The notes under the pieces were generated by a model. The model ran no database searches. It worked only from the letters and a program-made list of their open reading frames with translations, and had not been told where the DNA came from. Positions 58,099 through 64,000 of a stretch of 64,000 nt of DNA are shown piece by piece. Made by a program: the position numbers and the translations under genes. Each line of letters begins with the position of its first letter. The first letter of the stretch is position 1. Source of the stretch: Candidatus Nitrosacidococcus sp. I8 (GTDB taxonomy: Bacteria > Pseudomonadota > Gammaproteobacteria > Nitrosococcales > Nitrosococcaceae); NCBI RefSeq assembly GCF_945836005.1, contig NZ_OX241534.1, positions 1,722,275 to 1,786,274 on the forward strand, given 5' to 3'.

Positions 58099-61000
58099 CT
58101 ATGTAACTTCAAGAGTCTCTTCTGGCTTATGCTCTCTTGCTACAATTACATAAACTGCCGGCACAATAAATAAGGTAAAGAAAGTACCAATTCCTAACCC
58201 AGTAGCAATCATTAAACCGATTCCGTATCTACTTATTGCACCTGCACCTGTTGCCATAATTAACGGAATAACCCCTACTATCATGGAAGAGGTAGTCATA
58301 AGAATAGGACGAAGCCTGATGCTTGCTGCTTTTTCTACCGCTGCTCTTTTATTAAGCCCTTCATGCATCTGTAGCTGGTTAGCAAATTCTACAATTAAAA
58401 TCCCATTTTTTGCAATAAGACCAATCAATGTAATTAATCCCATCTCTGTATAGATATTTACAGTCGTAAACCCTAAAGCGAGGAATATTAAAGCACCTGC
58501 AATAGACATAGGTACTGACATAAGCACAATAATAGGATCTCGCCAGCTTTCAAATTGAGCAGCAAGTACAAGATAAATTACAATTAAAGCAAAAAAGAAA
58601 GTAATTGCAAGGGCATTTCCTTCTTGGGCATATTGACGTGATTCTCCTGCATAATCCCAGCTAAAGCCTCGGGGGAAAATTTCCCGTGCTTGCTCTTCTA
58701 AATAGGATAGAGCATCACCTATAGTGACTCCAGGGCTAGCAACTCCTTGCAAAGTTAATGCATTTAACTGCTGAAATTGGATTCTCTTACTAGGTACTAC
58801 CGTTTTTTCAAGGGAAACTAAGGTAGATAATGGAATCATTTCTCCACTTTTAATGCGGGTATAGTAATTTTCTAGCATATGCTCATCTAAGCGATAGCTA
58901 CGAATGACCTGAGGGATCACTTTATAGCTACGACCCTCTAAATCAAATCGATTTACCCAACGCTCACCTAGCATCGTAGTTAAATCCTCTCCGATATCTT
59001 CCATGGTGATACCTAAATCACCTGCAAGATCTCGGTTTACATTAATTGAAATTCGAGGCTGCTCATATTTAATAGATTTTTGCAAAAAAGAAAATTTACC
59101 ACTTTCCATGGCTCTTTCAAGTAATTCTTGAGCGACTTGATCTAAAGAAAGGAAATCTGTATCTGTTTCTACAATAAACTGAATAGGTGCTCCCCCTACT
59201 CCAGGTAGAGTTGGGCGATGATAGACAGAGATTTCATAGGCAGTAATGCCCTCCTGTAATCGCTGCTGTAAATCTGGTTGTATTTCCATTTGAGAGCGTT
59301 TACGCTGGGTAGGAGGATACATTTTAAATCCACCTTTAATGATATTAATATCTCCGCCCATCCCTAAGAGAACATAAATCTCCCTATACTCAGGAAGTGT
59401 TTTAGTAATTTCAAAAATCTGCTTGGCATAGATTTTATCGTAATCAATATTAGCTACCTCTGGCCCAGTGGCTTCAAATTCTACAACGCTCTGATCTTCA
59501 GCAGGGGCTAATTCCTTTTGCCCACTCATATATAGCGGATATAAGCTACACAGAACAAAAGCAGCAAAAATCATAATGAGCGGAATATGATTTAGGGTTC
59601 GATGTAAAACTCTTTGATAAAATTGAGCAAGCTGAGTAAGTAAGTGTTCCACCCATAGTTCAAACTTTCCTTTTTGATCAGCAGCTTTCAAAACCTTGGA
59701 AGACAGCATGGGAGATAGGGTAATAGCAACAATTCCAGAAATAATTACGGCGCAAGCTGCAGTAAATGCAAATTCAGTAAATAAAGTACCTACCAATCCT
59801 CCCATAAAGCCAATAGGGGCATAGACCGCAACTAAAGTGGTGGTCATGGCAATAATAGGTAATCCCAATTCTTGAGCTCCATCAAGAGCAGCTCTAAAGT
59901 GAGATTTACCCATTTCTAAATGGCGTTGAACATTTTCCACTACAATAATGGCATCATCTACTACTAAACCAATAGCAAGTACCATAGCAAGTAGAGTAAG
60001 CAGGTTAATAGAAAATCCTAGAGAAAGCATTAAAAAACCTGATCCTATTAAAGAAAGAGGTACAGCAATAGAAGGAATCAGGGCGGCACGTAATGATCCT
60101 AAAAATAGGAAAATTACAATAAGCACAATAGCAATCGCCTCCCCAAGCGTGTGAAATACTTCATCAACAGCCTCTGACATATAAATACTATAATCAGAGA
60201 CAATATCTAAGTTAATTCCAGGAGGAAGCTGTTTCTGTAACTCAGGAATTAATTTATGAACTTCATCTGCAACTTCAAGAGGGTTAGAACCAGGGGATTC
60301 CTCAATGCCTACGAAAATAACCAACTGATCATCGTGCCAATCGATAGCATTGTAGTCTTCCACATCTAATTTAGGATCGCCAATATCCTCAAGCCGAACA
60401 ATTGCTCCATTTTTTCCATAAACGACCAAATTACGATAGTCTTGCTCTTTGCTAATATTGGTACTACTAATCAAATTAACCGAATCATAACCTCCCTTTG
60501 TTTTACCTACACCAGAGATAAAGTTATTACTCTGTAACACCTTTTTTACATCACTACCTGTTACTCCTAAGGCAGCCATCCTCTGAGGATTAAGCCAAAT
60601 ACGCATGGCTGGAGATTTATCCCCTGAAAGGGTAACTTTACTTACTCCAGGAAGTGCTTGGATCTTCGGTTTGACCGATCGTAGTAGATAGTCTGTGACT
60701 TGATGCAATGGAGTGACATCACTGGAAAGGGCTAAATACATTAATGCAGTAGTTCGCCCCGTATTAGAATCAACTACGGGATTTTCTGTTTCTGGAGGAA
60801 AGAAAACAATTTGGCTGTTAACTTTAGCTTGAATTTCCGCAATAGCAGCACCTGGGTTATAGTTCAGCTCCATATGAGCTTCTATGGTGGATTTCCCTTC
60901 TATGCTGGTAGCAATGATATAGTCAATACCTTTTGCTTCAGCAATAGCCTGCTCTAATGGGGTGGTAATAAAACTATTAATAATTTCACTACTTGCCCCT

Positions 61001-61155
61001 GCATAAGTAGTAGTTACTGTAATTACGGTCGTAGTACTTGCTGGATATTGGCGTAATTCTAATAAAGTAAAAGCACGCAGCCCAATCAATAAAATAAGTA
61101 AATTAACAACGCTAGCAAATACTGGGCGACGGATAAAAAGATCAGTAAACTTCAT
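58099..61155 (-). CDS. RND-family efflux permease
   Basis: A 1018-residue AcrB-type proton-driven exporter of the inner membrane. Two internally related halves each have a large periplasmic loop. Membrane helix 4 has the essential Asp pair in GLVVDDAIIVVENV, and the N-terminus (FTDLFIRRPVFASVVNLLI) is typical of the multidrug (HAE1) class. The substrate cannot be named. It overlaps the adaptor gene by 4 bases; no outer-membrane TolC-type partner is in the window. Confidence 0.93.
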   Translation of the reverse strand: MKFTDLFIRRPVFASVVNLLILLIGLRAFTLLELRQYPASTTTVITVTTTYAGASSEIINSFITTPLEQAIAEAKGIDYIIATSIEGKSTIEAHMELNYNPGAAIAEIQAKVNSQIVFFPPETENPVVDSNTGRTTALMYLALSSDVTPLHQVTDYLLRSVKPKIQALPGVSKVTLSGDKSPAMRIWLNPQRMAALGVTGSDVKKVLQSNNFISGVGKTKGGYDSVNLISSTNISKEQDYRNLVVYGKNGAIVRLEDIGDPKLDVEDYNAIDWHDDQLVIFVGIEESPGSNPLEVADEVHKLIPELQKQLPPGINLDIVSDYSIYMSEAVDEVFHTLGEAIAIVLIVIFLFLGSLRAALIPSIAVPLSLIGSGFLMLSLGFSINLLTLLAMVLAIGLVVDDAIIVVENVQRHLEMGKSHFRAALDGAQELGLPIIAMTTTLVAVYAPIGFMGGLVGTLFTEFAFTAACAVIISGIVAITLSPMLSSKVLKAADQKGKFELWVEHLLTQLAQFYQRVLHRTLNHIPLIMIFAAFVLCSLYPLYMSGQKELAPAEDQSVVEFEATGPEVANIDYDKIYAKQIFEITKTLPEYREIYVLLGMGGDINIIKGGFKMYPPTQRKRSQMEIQPDLQQRLQEGITAYEISVYHRPTLPGVGGAPIQFIVETDTDFLSLDQVAQELLERAMESGKFSFLQKSIKYEQPRISINVNRDLAGDLGITMEDIGEDLTTMLGERWVNRFDLEGRSYKVIPQVIRSYRLDEHMLENYYTRIKSGEMIPLSTLVSLEKTVVPSKRIQFQQLNALTLQGVASPGVTIGDALSYLEEQAREIFPRGFSWDYAGESRQYAQEGNALAITFFFALIVIYLVLAAQFESWRDPIIVLMSVPMSIAGALIFLALGFTTVNIYTEMGLITLIGLIAKNGILIVEFANQLQMHEGLNKRAAVEKAASIRLRPILMTTSSMIVGVIPLIMATGAGAISRYGIGLMIATGLGIGTFFTLFIVPAVYVIVAREHKPEETLEVT

Positions 61156-62246
61156 GGCTCATCAGTATGTGGTATGGGTATTATTCTATTGTTAATTTTT
61201 ACTTTCTGGCCATTATGAAGTTTTAGCTGACCTGCAATAATCACTTGCTCCCCCTCTGTTAACCCTTTAACAATTTCTATCTGATCTCCATAAGCATCTC
61301 TTACTCGTACTGCTCTTTGGTGAGCGATAAAATCGTTGCCTTGTTTTTCAACTACATAAATCATCTCTCCATAGGGGTTGTAAGCAATTGCCATTTTAGG
61401 CACAGTAAGTGCCTGTTTTCTTTCAGGTAATAGAGTACTTACTTCAGAAAACATCCCTGGACGTAACAATAAATTAGGGTTATTCAAAGTAGCCCGAATT
61501 TTAATATTACGGGTTTGAGGATCAAAACCAGGATCAATAGCAGTAATATGGCCAATAAAAGCTCTATCGGGATAGCTTTTAACTTTTATGGAAATTTTTT
61601 GATTTATGGAGAGAAAAGAAAAATAACGCTCTGGAAGCATATAATCTACATAAATAGGATCTAGGGCTTGTAACAGTACAATAGGCGATCCAGGGGTTAA
61701 GTATTCGCCAAGATTCACTTGCCGTACCCCAAGTAAGCCAGAAAAAGGGGCCGTAATATGTTTTTTTTGAATTAAAGCACGTTTAGAGTCTACATTTGCT
61801 CTATCACTTTCTAGCTGTGCTTGGGTAATATCATAGTCAGATTGTGAAACTAGATCTCCCTTCACAAGTTGTGCATTGCGCTTTAGTTGCACTGATGCAA
61901 GGGCGTTCTGAGCAATCAATCCTCTTAGATCTGCTTGTTCGATACTATCATTGAGTTGTACTAAAAGAACTCCTTTTTCTACCCACTGTCCTGATTTGAA
62001 ATTTATTTTTGTGATCAGCCCTTCGATCTCGTTAGTAACATTTGTTCCTTGGATAGCTACTAAATTACCAATAGATTCTGCAACAGGTTGCCAACTATTT
62101 ATGTGTGCTTGTGTAGTGGCTACCGTAGCTAACGGAGAGGATACTATTGTATTAGTTTTATATTTTTCATAGTATTTCCAAGAGAAAAAAGCAATGCTTA
62201 CTAAGCAAATTAAAACTAAAAAAATAGTAATAGAGCGTTTTATCAT
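61152..62246 (-). CDS. RND efflux periplasmic adaptor (membrane fusion protein)
   Basis: A 364-residue adaptor that links the RND permease to an outer-membrane channel. It has an N-terminal membrane anchor (about 5-24), a lipoyl/barrel-sandwich domain (IKFKSGQWVEKGVLLVQLND with its partner ITAPFSGLLGVRQVNLGEYL), a short hairpin and beta-barrel and membrane-proximal domains. I prefer ATG 62246, which gives a compact anchor; an ATG at 62282 would add 12 residues. The downstream permease gene overlaps by 4 bases. Confidence 0.9.
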   Translation of the reverse strand: MIKRSITIFLVLICLVSIAFFSWKYYEKYKTNTIVSSPLATVATTQAHINSWQPVAESIGNLVAIQGTNVTNEIEGLITKINFKSGQWVEKGVLLVQLNDSIEQADLRGLIAQNALASVQLKRNAQLVKGDLVSQSDYDITQAQLESDRANVDSKRALIQKKHITAPFSGLLGVRQVNLGEYLTPGSPIVLLQALDPIYVDYMLPERYFSFLSINQKISIKVKSYPDRAFIGHITAIDPGFDPQTRNIKIRATLNNPNLLLRPGMFSEVSTLLPERKQALTVPKMAIAYNPYGEMIYVVEKQGNDFIAHQRAVRVRDAYGDQIEIVKGLTEGEQVIIAGQLKLHNGQKVKINNRIIPIPHTDEP

Positions 62247-62339
62247 AAGAAAGATGGCTACCTCTATCGCATTGACCGGCATAAAACACTAAAGAAAGGA
62301 CATATTACAAAACCATCTCAGCATATATGCCAAATTAAT

Positions 62340-62450
62340 CTGCAGTTGATAACTGCAGTGCTTTTAGCTATTTTTTAGCTAAAATTTATAGAATTAGAAA
62401 TAATAATTCCTGAAATAATATAGGACATAAAAACTAGTTTTTAAAACTAG
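62340..62450. repeat. Three palindromes in the gap between the efflux operon and tRNA-Pro
   Basis: CTGCAGTT/AACTGCAG (62340-62358, 3-base loop), TTTTAGCTA.../TAGCTAAAA (62362-62384) and CTAGTTTT/AAAACTAG (62434-62450, 1-base centre) lie within 111 bases. The gap from 62247 to 62476 holds no gene. The last could be an operator for a dimeric regulator; the first two could fold as hairpins. Confidence 0.5.
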
Positions 62451-62476
62451 GAAAGTCAAGTGTACTGTCTATTTGA

Positions 62477-62553
62477 TGGTCGGGGTGACTGGATTCGAAC
62501 CAGCGACTCCTGCCTCCCGAAGGCAGTGCTCTACCAAACTGAGCCACACCCCG
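62477..62553 (-). tRNA. tRNA-Pro (CGG)
   Basis: A 77-base cloverleaf on the minus strand. The acceptor CGGGGTG pairs with CACCCCG, followed by A and encoded CCA. The anticodon stem CTGCC/GGCAG encloses TTCGGGA, giving anticodon CGG. The T loop is GTTCGAATC. It lies just after ispB. Confidence 0.96.
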
Positions 62554-62558
62554 TTCTT

Positions 62559-63527
62559 TTAGTAAGCACGAGAAACAGCAAATTGTGCTAGATCTGATAA
62601 GGATTCTCGATAAAGTGAGTGAGGAATATATTCAAGTGCTTGAATGGCTTTCTGTGATTCCCGGTGAGCAGCCTCTGCTGTATAATCTATTGCTCCAGTA
62701 ACTTGAATAGCTTTAATAACTTGATTTAAATTTCCAAGCCCACCTTCTTTTATTGCATTAAAAATAATTTTAGATTCTAGCTCTGAACCATGGCGCATAG
62801 CATAAATTAACGGTAAGGTTGGTTTACCCTCTGCTAAATCATCACCAATATTCTTGCCTAAATCCTCACTTGAAGCACCATAATCCAGTACATCATCCGT
62901 AAGTTGAAATGCAGTGCCTAGATGCATACCATATGCAGCCATTGCTTTTTCTTCTATATCTGAAGCATTACAAAGTACTGCACCTAGCTGAGCGGCTGCT
63001 TCAAATAATTTTGCAGTCTTACTACGAATCACGTTTAAATATCGCTCTTCGGTAGTATCTGGATCATGGCAATTTAATAGTTGCATGACTTCCCCCTCTG
63101 CAATTGTATTTGTTGTATGGGCTAAGATTTCCATAACTCGCATACTGCCCACGCTAACCATCATTTCAAAAGCACGAGAGTAAAGAAAATCTCCTACTAA
63201 AACACTAGCTTCACTGCCCCAGATATTATTTGCTGTTTTCTGACCTCTTCTTAGCTGCGAAGAATCTACTACGTCATCATGTAATAGAGTAGCGGTATGG
63301 ATAAATTCGATAATAGTAGCAATATCAATATGATTTATACCCTTATAATTAAAAGCATGGGCACTCAGCAACACTACTATTGGGCGTAGCCGTTTACCAC
63401 CACTATTAATAATATAATGCCCTAATTGGTTGATAAGTACTACTTCAGAATGCAATTTTTGTTGGATCATACCATTAACAGATTGCATATCATTGGTTAT
63501 TAAATCGTATGTATGCTGTATATTCAA
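62559..63527 (-). CDS. ispB: Octaprenyl diphosphate synthase IspB
   Basis: IspB makes the long isoprenoid tail of ubiquinone. The 322-residue trans-polyprenyl synthase has the first Asp-rich motif LLHDDVVDSSQLRRG and the second in FQLTDDVLDY. The chain length (C40) is assumed from the family, not proved. It is divergent from rplU, the arrangement found across gammaproteobacteria. Confidence 0.95.
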   Translation of the reverse strand: MNIQHTYDLITNDMQSVNGMIQQKLHSEVVLINQLGHYIINSGGKRLRPIVVLLSAHAFNYKGINHIDIATIIEFIHTATLLHDDVVDSSQLRRGQKTANNIWGSEASVLVGDFLYSRAFEMMVSVGSMRVMEILAHTTNTIAEGEVMQLLNCHDPDTTEERYLNVIRSKTAKLFEAAAQLGAVLCNASDIEEKAMAAYGMHLGTAFQLTDDVLDYGASSEDLGKNIGDDLAEGKPTLPLIYAMRHGSELESKIIFNAIKEGGLGNLNQVIKAIQVTGAIDYTAEAAHRESQKAIQALEYIPHSLYRESLSDLAQFAVSRAY

Positions 63528-63621
63528 GAGAGCTTATTTTTCACCAAAAATTTGAGAGAATTTCATTATTACTGAATAGCATTATGCTATTGTCCATATT
63601 ATAATTATTTATTATAGTTTT

Positions 63622-63651
63622 TTGACTATTTTGTTAGAGTATTCTTAAGAT
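63622..63651 (+). promoter_or_regulatory. Possible sigma-70 promoter for rplU
   Basis: TTGACT at 63622-63627 and TAAGAT at 63646-63651 are separated by 18 bases and lie about 105 bases before the rplU start. The -35 element is near consensus and the -10 is moderate. Confidence 0.35.
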
Positions 63652-63755
63652 TATTTTTTACTTACATAAGATTAAATAGTTCTCTAGGGTAGCATAAACT
63701 CTAATATCCTGAATGATTCTAAATTAGTTTTTTAAAAAAAGGTAAGCATTCTGTT

Positions 63756-64000
63756 ATGTATGCAGTGATTAAAAGTGGTGGAAAGCAATATCGTGTTCAA
63801 GAAGGGGATACCCTTAAAATAGAAAAAATAGATGCTGATGAGGGTACTCAATTTATTCTCGATCAAGTATTGTTAATAGCCTCTGATGGTAGCACTCAAA
63901 TCGGTACTCCCTATATCGATAATGCAAAGGTAGATGCTACAGTAAAAAGCCATGGACGAGGAAAAAAAGTTAAAATTATTAAGTTTCGTCGTCGTAAGCA
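63756..64000 (+). CDS. rplU: 50S ribosomal protein L21 (3' end outside window)
   Basis: The frame starts at ATG 63756 with AAAGG upstream and is open to the window edge after about 81 codons. MYAVIKSGGKQYRVQEGD at the N-terminus and the basic HGRGKKVKIIKFRRRK segment identify L21. rpmA and obgE would be expected next. Confidence 0.97.
   Translation, partial: MYAVIKSGGKQYRVQEGDTLKIEKIDADEGTQFILDQVLLIASDGSTQIGTPYIDNAKVDATVKSHGRGKKVKIIKFRRRK

Overview
The window is visibly AT-rich chromosomal DNA from a gammaproteobacterium. Gene order fits this group closely: ybgC-tolQRAB-pal-cpoB-queE-queC-tRNA-Lys, yebC-ruvC-ruvA-ruvB, pilT against yggS-proC-yggT-yggU, coaBC-dut-algC-argB-pyrE, ilvE-glnE, and ispB against rplU. 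Low G+C together with this order suggests a Chromatiales-like lineage such as Nitrosococcus/Nitrosacidococcus; that placement is inference from memory, not a search result. No prophage, insertion sequence or CRISPR array was seen.

Layout. 1-4765 (minus) is a TonB2-type energy-transduction operon: DUF3450 protein, large TtpC-like ExbB, small ExbB, ExbD, TonB and a TPR protein that runs off the left edge. 5058-9072 holds rubredoxin, thiE, an unusual MscS-like channel and hemL. 9197-11970 holds uvrD and a retropepsin-like protease-family protein. 12048-18351 is the most distinctive region: four tandem paralogues of an exported module with a WW..P...G.GYNIE signature and a conserved CxxC. One has a single-base frame break at a T9 tract in its signal peptide, and one is fused through a Pro/Ser minisatellite linker to a large domain resembling PcRGLX/YetA-type polysaccharide lyases. 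18367-26239 holds secF without secD, an RRM protein with a structured upstream region, and a peptide-type ABC importer whose permeases carry extra membrane segments.

26260-40083 (minus) is core housekeeping: tRNA-Lys, preQ0 synthesis, Tol-Pal, RuvABC, YebC, IlvE, GlnE. 40179-44871 has copA and copZ, a decayed L-threonine aldolase with an internal tandem duplication, and an EamA exporter. 44876-46171 has two unrecognised exported proteins. 46343-55838 is again housekeeping. 55862-62246 has an unknown exported protein, a type II sulfide:quinone oxidoreductase and an RND efflux pair. The window closes with tRNA-Pro, ispB and the start of rplU.

Together the genes describe a free-living Gram-negative cell with two proton-driven envelope machines (TonB2 and Tol-Pal), copper export, sulfide oxidation, type IV pilus retraction and a lineage-specific set of secreted proteins. 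The best candidate for an undescribed system is the 12-18.4 kb exported-module cluster.
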